This document shows, piece by piece, positions 18,152 to 27,718 of a stretch of 64,000 bases of DNA. The notes under the pieces were generated by a model that had not been told where the DNA came from, did no database searches, and saw only the letters and a list, made by a program, of their open reading frames with translations. The DNA lies in NCBI RefSeq assembly GCF_028656935.1, contig NZ_JAMDGZ010000010.1:1-64000 (forward strand), read 5' to 3'. The position numbers and the translations under genes are program-made. Source of the DNA: Pseudomonas rubra. Its GTDB lineage: Bacteria; Pseudomonadota; Gammaproteobacteria; Pseudomonadales; Pseudomonadaceae. The stretch's first letter is position 1. Every line of letters starts with the position of its first letter.

Positions 18152-18349
18152 TCAGACTGCTTCGGCGGCATAGCCCCCTTCGCGAATCGCCGTGAGAATA
18201 TCCTCAGTCGGCAACTCGCTCTTTACTTTTACCTGCTTCTGGCCCAGATCGACCTCAACCTTGGCCTCTGCATCCTGGGCCAAAACCGCGCGAGTGACAG
18301 CCTTGACGCAATGGCCGCAGGTCATTCCTTGAACAGTGAATACTTGCAT
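18152..18349 (-). CDS. copZ: Copper chaperone CopZ
   Basis: This 65-residue heavy-metal-associated (HMA) protein binds Cu(I) with Cys11 and Cys14 in the motif GMTCGHC and delivers it to the CopA ATPase in the cytoplasm. The length and single ferredoxin-like HMA domain are typical. A CueR-type promoter lies directly upstream on the minus strand, so copper induction together with copA is expected. Confidence 0.93.
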   Translation of the reverse strand: MQVFTVQGMTCGHCVKAVTRAVLAQDAEAKVEVDLGQKQVKVKSELPTEDILTAIREGGYAAEAV

Positions 18350-18378
18350 TGCAACAGCCTCCTGTGGGGTTTGAGCGC

Positions 18379-18409
18379 AGTCTCAAGCTTGCCACCGGGG
18401 CAAGGTCAA
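18379..18409 (-). promoter_or_regulatory. CueR-type promoter/operator of copZ
   Basis: On the minus strand a TTGACC -35 (18409-18404) is followed by a 19-bp spacer and a -10 region GAGACT (18384-18379). The spacer and its edge carry the dyad CTTGCC-N5-GGCAAG (18388-18404). An over-long 19-bp spacer with this dyad is characteristic of MerR-family copper promoters. It aligns base for base with the copA promoter in spacing. Confidence 0.85.
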
Positions 18410-18496
18410 GTTCATTGATTGTCTGCCGGGCTGGAAATCATCGTGCCGCTGCGCCAAGCTGCAGGCCTGACGATTGATAAGCAGGAGTTTGATTTC

Positions 18497-18883
18497 ATGC
18501 GCAGGGCAGCTTTAGGTCTGATCGGCCTGCTGGGAGTAATGGGTCTGGTACCCCAGGCCAGTGCCGAGGGCAACGCCGACTACAGCATTCTGACCATTTC
18601 CCGCGAACGCCTGGAAGTGGCGACCTCATGCGAGATCGGTGTGTACCTTGATGACCAGCTGTCTGCGCGGCTGTTCCAGGAGCAGACGACCTCGTTCAAC
18701 TTGCCACCGGGCAAGGTCGCGGTTCGCCTGCGCCTGCTGCCGGCACAGATGCCGGGTTGCCAGAACGGCCTGGAAAACCAGCGCAGTCAACAACTGACCC
18801 TCAAGGCCGGTGAGATCAATAAATACCGCATCGCCATGGACCAGAATGGCCTCAAGCTGATCAGAGCCGGCTTGGGCTATTGA
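18497..18883 (+). CDS. Secreted protein of unknown function in the copper locus
   Basis: The 128-residue protein begins with a signal peptide (MRRAALGLIGLLGVMGL, cleavage likely after QASA near residue 23) and should be periplasmic. Two cysteines remain in the mature part (TSCEIG and MPGCQNG) and could form a disulfide. It has a predicted beta-rich, PEGA-like look (LDDQLSARLFQEQTTSFNLPPGKVAVRLRL). The ATG at 18497 has GCAGGAG upstream. It lies between copZ and copA, and its stop codon sits inside the -35 element of the copA promoter. A role in copper handling is only inferred from position. Confidence 0.75.
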   Translation: MRRAALGLIGLLGVMGLVPQASAEGNADYSILTISRERLEVATSCEIGVYLDDQLSARLFQEQTTSFNLPPGKVAVRLRLLPAQMPGCQNGLENQRSQQLTLKAGEINKYRIAMDQNGLKLIRAGLGY

Positions 18884-18910
18884 CCTTCCCCGCATGGCAA
18901 GGTTGATGCT
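18880..18910 (+). promoter_or_regulatory. CueR-type promoter/operator of copA
   Basis: TTGACC (18880-18885), a 19-bp spacer with the imperfect dyad CCTTCCC/GGCAAGG and a -10 region GATGCT (18905-18910) have the same 31-bp frame as the copZ promoter. The -35 overlaps the stop codon of the upstream gene. CueR encoded at the end of this operon is the expected activator. Confidence 0.85.
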
Positions 18911-18937
18911 TGAGGCCTGTCCAAGGAGGAATGCCCC

Positions 18938-21340
18938 ATGTCCGCATCTACCACGTTCGACCTGCCGATTGCCGGCATGACCTGCGCCAGCTGTGCTGGC
19001 CGGGTCGAGCGCGCCCTGCGCAAGGTCGTCGGTGCCGAACAGGTCAGTGTCAACCTGGCCACCGAACAGGCCCGGGTCCAGGCCCCGGCCGACAGCCTGC
19101 CGGCGCTGGTCGAAGCCGTTGAACAAGCCGGCTATAGCGTGCCATCCCAGACCCTGGAACTGCAGATTGGCGGCATGACCTGCGCCTCCTGCGCCGGACG
19201 CGTCGAGCGCGCCCTGGCCAAGGTCCCGGGGGTGCAGCAGGTAACCGTCAACCTTGCCAATGAACGCGCCCACCTGCAGCTGTTTGGCCCGGTCGACAGC
19301 AGCGTGCTGATCGATGCTGTCAGCCATGCCGGCTACTCGGCAAGCCTGCCACAGAGCGCCAAGGTCAACCAGGCCGACGCCGAACGCCGCCTGCACAAGG
19401 AGCGCTGGGCAGTAGCCCTGGCCGTGCTGCTGGCCCTGCCGCTGGTGCTGCCCATGGTCCTGCAACCCTTTGGCATCCACTGGATGCTGCCGGCCTGGGC
19501 GCAGTTCGTTCTCGCCACGCCAGTGCAGTTCATCCTCGGCGCGCGTTTCTATGTTGCTGCCTGGAAAGCCGTGCGCGCTGGCGCCGGCAACATGGACCTG
19601 CTGGTGGCCACGGGTACCAGCGCCGGTTACGGCCTGAGTATCTACGAATGGGCCACGGCCAGCCCCGGGATCATGCCGCACCTGTACTTTGAAGCCTCGG
19701 CGGTGGTGATTGCCTTGATTCTGCTCGGCAAATACCTGGAAAGCCGGGCCAAGCGCCAGACCGCCAGTGCCATCCGCGCCCTGGAAGCTCTGCGCCCGGA
19801 GCGTGCGCTGTTGCTGGTCGACGGCCAGGAGCGTGATGTCGCCATCAGCGAACTGCGCCTGCACGACTTGGTGCTGGTCAAGCCCGGTGAGCGTTTCCCG
19901 GTCGACGGTGAAGTGGTCGAGGGCCAGAGCCACGCCGACGAAGCGCTGATCAGCGGTGAAAGCCTGCCAGTGCCGAAGCAACCCGGCGACAAGGTCACCG
20001 GTGGCGCGATCAACGGTGAAGGCCGCCTGCTGGTGCGCACCCTGGCCTTGGGCACGGAAACCGTACTGGCACGGATCATCCGCCTGGTCGAAGACGCCCA
20101 GGCCGCCAAGGCACCGATCCAGAAACTGGTCGACCGGGTCAGCCAGGTGTTCGTCCCGGCCGTGCTGGTGCTGGCGCTGATCACCCTGGTGGGCTGGTGG
20201 TTGAGCGGAGCACCGATTGAAACCGCACTGATCAACGCCGTCGCCGTGCTGGTCATTGCCTGCCCTTGCGCCCTGGGTCTGGCCACACCGACCGCGATCA
20301 TGGCCGGTACCGGCGTCGCCGCCCGCCATGGCATCCTGATCAAGGACGCCGAGGCCCTGGAGCGCGCCCATGCGGTCAACCGCGTGGTGTTCGACAAGAC
20401 CGGCACCCTGACCTCCGGTAGCCCGCGTATTGTCCACAGCCAGGCGCTGGAGGGCGAGCAGGCGCAACTGTTGCAATGGGCCGGAGCCCTGCAGCGCGGC
20501 AGCGAGCACCCGCTGGCCAAGGCGGTGCTCGATGCCTGTGAAGAGCAAGGCCTGGTGGTGGCCGATATCAGCAACAGCCAGTCGCTGACCGGACGCGGTA
20601 TCGCCGGCAGCCTCGAGGGTCGCGAATTGGCCCTGGGCAACCGCCGCCTGCTCGATGAAAGCGGCCTGCAACCGGGCGAGCTGGCCAGCAGCGCCAAGGC
20701 CTGGGAAGCCGAAGGCCGTACCCTGTCATGGTTGATCGAGCGCAGCCCACAGCCACGGGTGCTGGGCCTGTTCGCCTTTGGTGACAGCCTCAAGCCTGGC
20801 GCCGGGCAAGCAGTACGGCAATTGGCCGGGCAAGGTATCAGCAGCCACCTGCTGACCGGTGACAACCGCGGCAGTGCCAAGGTGGTGGGTGAAGCCCTGG
20901 GTATCAGCGACGTGTACGCCGAAGTGCTGCCTGCCGACAAGGCCGCCACCGTTGCCACGCTCAAGCAGTCCGGCGTGGTCGCCATGGTCGGTGACGGTAT
21001 CAACGATGCGCCGGCGCTGGCCGCCGCCGACATCGGCATTGCCATGGGCGGCGGCACCGACGTGGCCATGCAGGCCGCCGGTATCACCCTGATGCGCGGC
21101 GATCCGCGGCTGGTGCCAGCCGCCCTGGAAATCAGCCGCAAGACCTACGCCAAGATCCGCCAGAACCTGTTCTGGGCGTTTATCTACAACCTGATCGGTA
21201 TTCCGCTGGCCGCCTTCGGCATGCTCAACCCGGTACTGGCCGGCGCGGCCATGGCCCTGTCGAGCGTCAGTGTGGTCAGCAATGCGCTACTGCTGAAAAC
21301 CTGGAAACCCGCTACCCCGCCCGAGGACCAAGCCCCATGA
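18938..21340 (+). CDS. copA: Copper-exporting P1B-type ATPase
   Basis: This 800-residue inner-membrane pump moves Cu(I) out of the cytoplasm using ATP. It has two N-terminal HMA domains, each with [15 protein letters not shown] (about residues 8 and 76). The membrane core carries the CPC metal motif ([13 protein letters not shown], about 440), the phosphorylation site DKTGTLTSG (about 485), the HP segment [10 protein letters not shown] and the hinge [21 protein letters not shown] good AAGGAGG site precedes the ATG. It overlaps cueR by 4 bases (ATGA), and a CueR-type promoter lies immediately upstream. In P. putida and P. aeruginosa the equivalent gene is also called cueA or copA1. Confidence 0.96.
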   Translation: MSASTTFDLPIAGMTCASCAGRVERALRKVVGAEQVSVNLATEQARVQAPADSLPALVEAVEQAGYSVPSQTLELQIGGMTCASCAGRVERALAKVPGVQQVTVNLANERAHLQLFGPVDSSVLIDAVSHAGYSASLPQSAKVNQADAERRLHKERWAVALAVLLALPLVLPMVLQPFGIHWMLPAWAQFVLATPVQFILGARFYVAAWKAVRAGAGNMDLLVATGTSAGYGLSIYEWATASPGIMPHLYFEASAVVIALILLGKYLESRAKRQTASAIRALEALRPERALLLVDGQERDVAISELRLHDLVLVKPGERFPVDGEVVEGQSHADEALISGESLPVPKQPGDKVTGGAINGEGRLLVRTLALGTETVLARIIRLVEDAQAAKAPIQKLVDRVSQVFVPAVLVLALITLVGWWLSGAPIETALINAVAVLVIACPCALGLATPTAIMAGTGVAARHGILIKDAEALERAHAVNRVVFDKTGTLTSGSPRIVHSQALEGEQAQLLQWAGALQRGSEHPLAKAVLDACEEQGLVVADISNSQSLTGRGIAGSLEGRELALGNRRLLDESGLQPGELASSAKAWEAEGRTLSWLIERSPQPRVLGLFAFGDSLKPGAGQAVRQLAGQGISSHLLTGDNRGSAKVVGEALGISDVYAEVLPADKAATVATLKQSGVVAMVGDGINDAPALAAADIGIAMGGGTDVAMQAAGITLMRGDPRLVPAALEISRKTYAKIRQNLFWAFIYNLIGIPLAAFGMLNPVLAGAAMALSSVSVVSNALLLKTWKPATPPEDQAP

Positions 21341-21741
21341 ACATCGGCCAGGCTGCCCGCCGCTCGGGCCTGAGTGCGAAAATGATCCGTTACTACGAGT
21401 CAATTGGCCTGCTCAAGCCAGCCCTGCGCAGCGACAGCGGCTATCGCCTGTACCAACAGGATGACTTGCACCAATTGGCGTTCATCAAGCGCTCGCGAGA
21501 CTTGGGCTTTTCTCTGGAAGAAGTCGCCCGCCTGCTGACCCTGTGGCAGGACCGCCAGCGCGCCAGCGCCGACGTCAAGGCCCTGGCCAGCCAGCACATT
21601 GACGACCTCAACAGGCGGATCGAGGAGTTGGTGAGTTTGCGCGATACCTTGAGCGAGCTGGTCGCTCACTGCCAGGGCGACGACCGCCCCGACTGCCCGA
21701 TCCTCAAAGACCTGGCAGCCGGCGGCAGTTGCTGTCACTGA
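21337..21741 (+). CDS. cueR: Copper-responsive MerR-family regulator CueR
   Basis: The 134-residue regulator has the MerR winged helix at its N-terminus ([26 protein letters not shown]) and a dimerisation helix. The metal-binding loop has Cys112 and Cys120 exactly as in E. coli CueR, and the C-terminus is Cys-rich (GSCCH). It activates promoters with 19-bp spacers when Cu(I) is bound. Its start overlaps the copA stop, so it is co-transcribed with the pump and probably raises its own level. Confidence 0.95.
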   Translation: MNIGQAARRSGLSAKMIRYYESIGLLKPALRSDSGYRLYQQDDLHQLAFIKRSRDLGFSLEEVARLLTLWQDRQRASADVKALASQHIDDLNRRIEELVSLRDTLSELVAHCQGDDRPDCPILKDLAAGGSCCH

Positions 21742-21747
21742 CGAGAT

Positions 21748-22641
21748 TTACTGCAGCCAAGGCGGCGCCGGTTCTTCGTCTTTGACCGTGCCCCGCTCGG
21801 CGTCGGCCTTCGCCGCACGCCGACGAGCGTCATCAAAGCGCGCAGCGTCGATCTCGCGCATCACCCCATCCACATCGGCGCTGTGCTCGTCATCGGCAAA
21901 TACCCCGGTCAACGGGCTTTCCGGCAGCAGCGTGCCTGCCTGGTACAGGGCCCACATCTCGCGAGCGTAGCGCGTCTGCTTGAGCTCCGGGGCAAAACGC
22001 CCGAAGTAGGCGGCCATGTTGCCGACATCGCGCTCGAGCATACTGAACGCATGGTTGTTGCCCGCGGCGTCCACGGCTTGCGGCAGGTCGATGATGACCG
22101 GGCCATCAGGGCCGAGCAGCACGTTGAACTCCGACAGGTCGCCATGCACCAGCCCGGTGCAGAGCATCAGCACGATCTGGCGAATCACGAAAGCGTGGTA
22201 CTCCCGGGCCTGCTCAGGCTCCAGGTGCACGTCGTTCAGGCGTGGCGCGGCGTCCCCGTGTTCATCGGCCACCAGCTCCATGAGCAGCACGCCATCGAGA
22301 AAGTCGTAAGGCTTGGGCACCCGTACACCGGCATTGGCCAGGCGGAACAGCGCGGCCACTTCGGCGTTCTGCCAAGCGTCTTCGGCCTCTTTGCGGCCGA
22401 ACTTGGAGCCCTTGGCCATGGCCCGGGCCTGGCGACTGTTGCGCACCTTGCGGCCTTCCTGGTACTCGGCGGCCTGGCGGAAACTGCGCTTGTTGGCTTC
22501 TTTGTAGACCTTGGCGCACCGTAGCTCCCGACCGCAGCGGACCACATACACTGCGGCCTCCTTGCCACTCATCAGCGGTCGCAGTACCTCGTCGACCAGT
22601 CCATCTTCAACCAGCGGTTCAATGCGTTTTGGAGTCTTCAT
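21748..22641 (-). CDS. RIO-like serine/threonine protein kinase (PA4780 type)
   Basis: The 297-residue cytoplasmic protein has a RIO1-type kinase core: a glycine-poor N-lobe with EAAVYVVRC and the ATP-binding Lys in RCAKVYKE, the catalytic loop LVHGDLSEFNVLL (catalytic Asp near 167) and the metal-binding IIDLPQAVD. Bacterial members such as P. aeruginosa PA4780 are reported as kinases; substrates are poorly defined. I chose the ATG at 22641 because the upstream alternative is a TTG without a site. The gene converges with cueR, leaving only 6 bp. Confidence 0.87.
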   Translation of the reverse strand: MKTPKRIEPLVEDGLVDEVLRPLMSGKEAAVYVVRCGRELRCAKVYKEANKRSFRQAAEYQEGRKVRNSRQARAMAKGSKFGRKEAEDAWQNAEVAALFRLANAGVRVPKPYDFLDGVLLMELVADEHGDAAPRLNDVHLEPEQAREYHAFVIRQIVLMLCTGLVHGDLSEFNVLLGPDGPVIIDLPQAVDAAGNNHAFSMLERDVGNMAAYFGRFAPELKQTRYAREMWALYQAGTLLPESPLTGVFADDEHSADVDGVMREIDAARFDDARRRAAKADAERGTVKDEEPAPPWLQ

Positions 22642-23085
22642 CGGTTTTTGTCGGGGGTCCTGTCTGGCCAAACACGTGATTGTTATAGGTCACAGGTCCG
22701 AAAACCTGCGTATCGCTGAAGCAAGCCGCACTGCGTTGTAACGGCTATCTGCCTGACTTGCCATTCTTTTTATGGCCGAAGGCGACCAATCGGTCACAAA
22801 AATCGCCAATCGCTAATAAATACGGGGCAATACCCGCAAGTAACACTTTATTTCCAGAGCACACGGCGGATGTAGTCTGCAGCAGACTCGTACGTTTACA
22901 AGAAAAATTCTGGGCCTTTGCCGTAATCGCCGCCTTGCCGGTGATTCTGGTCCCCACCCTGTCGTAAGGCTTTTTGCGCCCTTGAGATCGAGCCACATTT
23001 GTTGCAACGTGCCATAGCCTGTTAGAGCGGCGTTGCCAGCTTTGGTGCATGGCGAGAGAGCGTGTTGAGACCGAAAACCTGACGG
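22642..23085. other. Intergenic region between AraC-type and kinase genes
   Basis: This 444-bp stretch carries the kinase promoter and the 3' end of the AraC transcript. A perfect 15-bp palindrome (AGTCTGCAGCAGACT) lies at 22874-22888. No RNA gene, terminator or supported ORF is visible; minus-strand and plus-strand ORFs here lack ribosome sites and protein-like composition. Confidence 0.45.
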
Positions 23086-23874
23086 TTACAGGCGCAGCTC
23101 GCCTGGGGTGAAGCCGAACAAGCCCTTGAACGCGGCGATGTAGGCCGAAGTGGAGTCGTAACCGCAGCCCAGCGCGGCTTCGGTCACACTCTGCCTGGCC
23201 TGCAGGGCAGTCAGCGACGACAACAGGCGCATGCGCTGGCGCCAACTGCGAAAGCTCAAGCCGGTTTCACGCAGAAACAGACGCGTCAGGGTTTTCTCCG
23301 AAGTGTTCAGGCGCTGTGCCCACTGCCCAAGGGTTTGTGCCTGTTCAGGGTGGGCGAGCAGTTCGTTGCACAATTGCAGCAAGCGCGGTTGCTGTGGCAA
23401 AGGCAGCGAAAAGCTCACCTGTGGCAGCGCCCGCAACTGGTCGAGCAACACCGCCACCAACCGCGCCTCGGCGCTGTCGCCTTCAGGGTAGGCCACCGGC
23501 AACAGGCAGAACTGCTTGATCAGCTCGCGGGCCAGCGGTGTTACTTCCAGCACCCGGCACTGCGCCGGCGCCCAGCTGGCCACTTCGCGGCGCACATACA
23601 GGCTGCGCATCTCGGCCTGCATCGAGGTCACCACCTCATGCTCGACCCCGGCCGGAATCCATACGCCCCACTGTGGCGGGGCGAAGTAACTGCCTTCGGC
23701 GGTATAGACCCCGAGCACACCGCTGATCGCATAGGAAAACTGCACCCAGTCATGCTGATGGCGCGGCGTCCACGAACCGGCACCGAGGCTTTCGGCGCGC
23801 GCATACAGTGGCCGGGGCAAGCGCTGTAGTTGCGGAATCGCCCGGGCCGGGGGTTGTTGTCCGTTACTCGGCAT
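23086..23874 (-). CDS. AraC-family transcriptional regulator with cupin domain
   Basis: The 262-residue protein has an N-terminal cupin-like ligand domain (HQHDWVQFSYAISG near 40, WIPAGVEHEV near 73) and a C-terminal pair of helix-turn-helix motifs (LGQWAQRLNTSEKTLTRLFLRETGLSFRSWRQRMRL split over about 180-220; SVTEAALGCGYDSTSAYIAAF and KGLFGFTPGELR). The adjacent divergent gene encodes an SBF-like transporter 87 bp away, which is the most likely target. The ATG has an AAGG site. Confidence 0.88.
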   Translation of the reverse strand: MPSNGQQPPARAIPQLQRLPRPLYARAESLGAGSWTPRHQHDWVQFSYAISGVLGVYTAEGSYFAPPQWGVWIPAGVEHEVVTSMQAEMRSLYVRREVASWAPAQCRVLEVTPLARELIKQFCLLPVAYPEGDSAEARLVAVLLDQLRALPQVSFSLPLPQQPRLLQLCNELLAHPEQAQTLGQWAQRLNTSEKTLTRLFLRETGLSFRSWRQRMRLLSSLTALQARQSVTEAALGCGYDSTSAYIAAFKGLFGFTPGELRL

Positions 23875-23961
23875 CAGTTGGCCTTATATCGCAAGACGGT
23901 AAACACCTGCCGAGCGTAGCCTCTGGGCTCAATGAATACAAAATGATTCGCAGGCCCGCCT

Positions 23962-24984
23962 ATGCAAGTGCTCCAACACCTCAAACGCGTGGTAACCGAC
24001 TGGTTTCTGTGCGGCATGTTCCTGGCCACCTTCCTCGCCTGGCTGTTCCCCCAGTTCGGCCGCAGCGGCGGCGCCATGCACGCTGAAGTGGTGATCAATG
24101 TCGGTGTGTTCCTGGTGTTTTTCCTGCACGGCATCAACCTGTCCAGCGAGCAGATCGGTCACGGCCTGAAAAACTGGCGCCTGCACCTGATGGTCCAGGG
24201 CTTCACCTTCATGGTCTTTCCGCTGCTGTGGTGGCTGGGCAATAAAGTACTTGGCAACCAGTTGCCAGCACTGCTGATGCTCGGTTTCTTCTACCTCTGC
24301 GCCCTGCCCTCGACCATCTCCTCGTCGGTGGCGCTGACCGGCAGTGCTGGCGGCAACGTGCCGGCGGCGATCCTCAACGCCAGCCTGTCCAGCGTACTCG
24401 GCATCTTCCTCACCCCCTGGCTGGTCAGCCTGGTGGTCGGCAGTGGCAGCGACGGCATCGACCTGGGCGCCACCCTGCTCGATCTCTGCGCACTGTTGCT
24501 GCTGCCACTGGTGCTTGGCCAATTGCTGCGGCCCTGGTTCGGGCGCTTCTTTACCCGGCACAAGCGCTACACCAATATCGTGGATAAGTTGGTGATCCTG
24601 CTGCTGGTGTACGTGGCGTTCTGCAACTCGATGGTCTCGGGAATGTGGCAGCAGCAAGGCAGCTCGGTAATTGCCATTGCTCTGGTTGGCAGCGCCCTGC
24701 TGCTAGCGTTGATCCTGCTGCTCACCACCCACAGCGCCCGGGTGCTGAACTTCAGCCCGGCGGACGAGGTGGCTGCGGTATTTTGTGCCAGCAAGAAATC
24801 CCTGGCTGCAGGTGCGCCGATGGCCGCGCTGATTTTCGGCGCACACCCGGGGTTGGGGCTGATCCTGCTGCCGATCATGATCTACCACCCGCTGCAACTG
24901 ATCGTCTGCTCGATCATGGCCGAGCACTACGCCAATCGCCCGGCCCCGCTGGTCAGTCAGCCCGCGTCGGTCAACGCTCGATGA
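23962..24984 (+). CDS. SBF-like (bile acid:sodium symporter family) transporter
   Basis: The 340-residue inner-membrane protein has about ten membrane segments and matches the SBF-like branch (E. coli YfeH type): FLHGINLSSEQIGHGL near residue 54, YLCALPSTISSSVALTGSAGGN near 113 and the second-half signature VAAVFCASKKSLAAGAPM near 270. The cargo of this branch is not established. The divergent AraC gene probably regulates it. Its end overlaps the convergent thiolase gene by 14 bp. Confidence 0.87.
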   Translation: MQVLQHLKRVVTDWFLCGMFLATFLAWLFPQFGRSGGAMHAEVVINVGVFLVFFLHGINLSSEQIGHGLKNWRLHLMVQGFTFMVFPLLWWLGNKVLGNQLPALLMLGFFYLCALPSTISSSVALTGSAGGNVPAAILNASLSSVLGIFLTPWLVSLVVGSGSDGIDLGATLLDLCALLLLPLVLGQLLRPWFGRFFTRHKRYTNIVDKLVILLLVYVAFCNSMVSGMWQQQGSSVIAIALVGSALLLALILLLTTHSARVLNFSPADEVAAVFCASKKSLAAGAPMAALIFGAHPGLGLILLPIMIYHPLQLIVCSIMAEHYANRPAPLVSQPASVNAR

Positions 24985-26248
24985 TCGCCGTCACGCCCTG
25001 ACCGCCAGCGGCGCAGATGGAGATCAGGCCACGGCCCTTGCCAGCACTGGCCAGCAACTTGGCCATGTTGGCCAGAATGCGCCCGCCGGTTGCCGCAAAG
25101 GGATGCCCGGCGGCCAATGAGCTGCCCTTGACGTTGAGTTTGCTGCGGTCGATCGACCCCAAAGGCGCCTCCAGGCCCAAGCGACTTTTGCAGTACTCGG
25201 GGTCTTCCCAGGCCTTGAGGGTGCACAACACCTGCGCGGCGAAGGCTTCGTGGATTTCGTAATAGTCGAAGTCCTGCAGGGTCAGGCCATTGCGGGCCAA
25301 CAACCTTGGTACGGCGTAGGCCGGCGCCATCAACAGCCCTTCGTGACCTTTGACGAAATCCACGGCAGCCGTTTCGCCATCGACCAGGTAGGCCAGCACT
25401 GGCAGCCCGCGCTCGCGAGCCCAGTCTTCACTGCCCAGCAGCACCACTGAAGCTCCGTCGGTGAGCGGGGTCGAGTTACCCGGGGTCAGCGTGCCCTTGT
25501 CGCTGCGCTCGAACACCGGCTTAAAGCTGGCGAGCTTCTCCAGGGTCAGCTCGGGGCGCAGGTTGTTGTCGCGGGTCAGGCCCAAAAAGGGGGTCAGCAG
25601 GTCGTCGTGCCAGCCATCGGCAAAGGACGCCGCCAGGTTGTGGTGACTGAGCAGGGCCAGTTGGTCCTGATCCTGTCGCGCGATTTTCCAGGTCTGTGCC
25701 ATCAGCTCGCAGTGCTGGCCCATGGACAGGCCCGTGCGCGCTTCACCATTACGCGGCAACTCCGGCTTCAGATGCCCGGGACGCAGGCGCAAAAAGGCCT
25801 TGAGTTTCTCGCCGGTGGTGCTCGCCCGGTTGGCCTGGAGGAGGATCTGACGCAGCTCTTCATTGACCGCAATGGGGGCATCGGAAGTGCTGTCGACACC
25901 CCCGGCGATGCCGCTGTCGATCTGCCCCAGGGCAATCTTGTTGGCCACCAGCAGCGCCGTTTCCAGCCCCGTGCCACAGGCCAGTTGCACATCGTAGGCC
26001 GGTGTTTGCGGGGACAAACGCGAACCGAGCACGCTTTCGCGGCTGATGTTCATGTCACGCGAATGCTTGAGCACAGCCCCACCCACCACCTCGCCCAAGC
26101 GCAAGCCATGCAGGCCGTAGCGCTCGGTCAGCCCTTCGAGGGCGGCAGTGAACATCGCCTGGTTGCTGGCCTTGGCATAGGGGCCGTTGGAGCGGGAGAA
26201 AGGAATCCGATTACCGCCAATGATCGCGACCCGGCGCAATGAGCGCAT
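24971..26248 (-). CDS. Acetyl-CoA C-acetyltransferase / thiolase (FadI-like)
   Basis: This 425-residue thiolase condenses or cleaves acyl-CoA units. The acylated Cys is in DVQLACGTGLETAL near residue 91, the catalytic His in YYEIHEAFAAQVL near 345, and the second Cys in ISICAAGGQGVTAI near 414. It is longer than FadA, closer to FadI-type enzymes (about 430 residues). It is divergent from the FabG-like and MaoC-like genes, so the three likely form a fatty-acid or polyketide-like modification unit. Confidence 0.9.
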   Translation of the reverse strand: MRSLRRVAIIGGNRIPFSRSNGPYAKASNQAMFTAALEGLTERYGLHGLRLGEVVGGAVLKHSRDMNISRESVLGSRLSPQTPAYDVQLACGTGLETALLVANKIALGQIDSGIAGGVDSTSDAPIAVNEELRQILLQANRASTTGEKLKAFLRLRPGHLKPELPRNGEARTGLSMGQHCELMAQTWKIARQDQDQLALLSHHNLAASFADGWHDDLLTPFLGLTRDNNLRPELTLEKLASFKPVFERSDKGTLTPGNSTPLTDGASVVLLGSEDWARERGLPVLAYLVDGETAAVDFVKGHEGLLMAPAYAVPRLLARNGLTLQDFDYYEIHEAFAAQVLCTLKAWEDPEYCKSRLGLEAPLGSIDRSKLNVKGSSLAAGHPFAATGGRILANMAKLLASAGKGRGLISICAAGGQGVTAIIER

Positions 26249-26364
26249 ACGTAACTTCCTCTTTTACGAAACGGTCCGCTACAGAGTAGGTGTTTTTTCC
26301 CCGGGCGAACGACCAATGGCCAATCATGGTCCACACTTTGGAGCTATTTCAGGGAGAACCGCAT

Positions 26365-27717
26365 ATGAGCGACCGCTATATCGACTTCGCCAACTCCGAC
26401 CTTGGCCGCCGCCTGGTAGGCGCCGTCGGCCTGCCCAGCCCGGCCCGTCTGGAGCGCTGGGAGGCCGGTCGCCTGCGGCCGATCGAGGGTGCCCTGCTAC
26501 TGGGCGGCGGGCCACTGGCAAAAACCGTCGAAAGCTTCGCCAAGCGCCTCACCGACGAGCTCTACAGCTTTGCCTGCCCAGAGCTTGAGGCCAGCGAGTG
26601 GGTGGCCGGGCTTGGGCCGAAACTCAAGGCGGTGGTGTTCGACGCCAGCGAACTGGACGATATCGACCAGCTCAAGCAACTGCGCGAGTTCTTCCAGCCA
26701 CTGTTGCGCAGCTTGGCGCCGAGCGCGCATCTGGTCATTCTCGGTCGCGCTCCGGAGCAGCTCGACGACCCGCTGGCCCGCGTCGCCCAGCGCGCCCTTG
26801 AAGGCTTCAGCCGCTCCCTGGCCAAGGAACTGCGCGCCGGCGGCACCCTGCAACTGCTGTATGTCAGCGAAGCGGCGCAAGACCAGCTCGAAGGCGCCTT
26901 GCGTTTCTTTCTGTCGCCTAAAAGTGCCTTCATCTCTGGCCAGGTACTGCGCCTGGAAGCCTGCGGCGCCGTGGTCCAGGACTGGAGCCGGCCGCTGGCC
27001 GGGCGCAAGGCGCTGGTCACCGGTGCGGCCCGGGGCATCGGTGCGGCGATTGCCGAAACCCTGGCCCGCGATGGCGCCGAGGTGATCCTCCTTGATGTGC
27101 CCCAGGCCAAGACCGACCTCGAGGCACTGGCCGCACGCTTGGGCGGGCGTAGCCTGGCCCTGGACATCTGCGCCGCCGATGCTCCGGCGCAACTGCTCGA
27201 AGGCCTGCCCGAGGGCATCGACATCGTCGTGCACAATGCCGGCATCACTCGCGACAAGACCCTGGCCAACATGACCCCGGAGTTCTGGGACTCGGTGCTC
27301 GCGGTCAACCTCAAGGCCCCGCAACTATTGACCCAGGCACTGTTCGACAGTGGCGCCCTGCACGACAACGCGCGCATCGTTCTGCTCGCCTCGATCAGCG
27401 GCATCGCCGGTAACCGCGGCCAGGCCAACTACGCCGCCAGCAAGGCCGGGCTGATCGGCCTGGCCCAGGCCTGGGCGCCGAAGCTGGCCGAGCGCGGCGC
27501 CAGCATCAATGCCGTGGCCCCCGGCTTCATCGAAACCCGCATGACCGCGGCCATCCCCTTCACCCTGCGCGAAGCCGGGCGGCGCATGAGCTCACTGGGC
27601 CAGGGCGGCCTGCCCGAGGATGTCGCCGAAGCGGTGGCCTGGCTGGCGCAACCGGGCAGTGGCGCGGTCAATGGCCAGGTGCTGCGGGTCTGCGGTCAAG
27701 CCGTGATGGGGGCCTGA
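26365..27717 (+). CDS. 3-oxoacyl-ACP/CoA reductase (two-part FabG4-like)
   Basis: The 450-residue protein has an N-terminal half of about 200 residues (degenerate Rossmann-like, no clear cofactor motif) and a C-terminal SDR domain. The latter has VTGAARGIGAAIAETLARDG near 212, NAGITRDKTLANM near 290, the catalytic Ser in LLASISGIAGNRG and Tyr-Lys in NYAASKAG. This layout is that of high-molecular-weight FabG4-type reductases. The ATG at 26365 has AGGGAGA upstream. It is followed immediately by the MaoC-like gene (1 bp gap). Confidence 0.88.
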   Translation: MSDRYIDFANSDLGRRLVGAVGLPSPARLERWEAGRLRPIEGALLLGGGPLAKTVESFAKRLTDELYSFACPELEASEWVAGLGPKLKAVVFDASELDDIDQLKQLREFFQPLLRSLAPSAHLVILGRAPEQLDDPLARVAQRALEGFSRSLAKELRAGGTLQLLYVSEAAQDQLEGALRFFLSPKSAFISGQVLRLEACGAVVQDWSRPLAGRKALVTGAARGIGAAIAETLARDGAEVILLDVPQAKTDLEALAARLGGRSLALDICAADAPAQLLEGLPEGIDIVVHNAGITRDKTLANMTPEFWDSVLAVNLKAPQLLTQALFDSGALHDNARIVLLASISGIAGNRGQANYAASKAGLIGLAQAWAPKLAERGASINAVAPGFIETRMTAAIPFTLREAGRRMSSLGQGGLPEDVAEAVAWLAQPGSGAVNGQVLRVCGQAVMGA

Positions 27718-27718
27718 G

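Noticed and set aside
18626..20671. A 681-codon open frame on the minus strand
   Set aside because: It is antisense to copA and to the secreted-protein gene; Gln/His/Gly-rich shadow composition.
22745..23245. A 166-codon minus-strand frame in and beyond the kinase-AraC gap
   Set aside because: It overlaps the end of the AraC-type gene in another frame, lacks a ribosome site and shows no domain.
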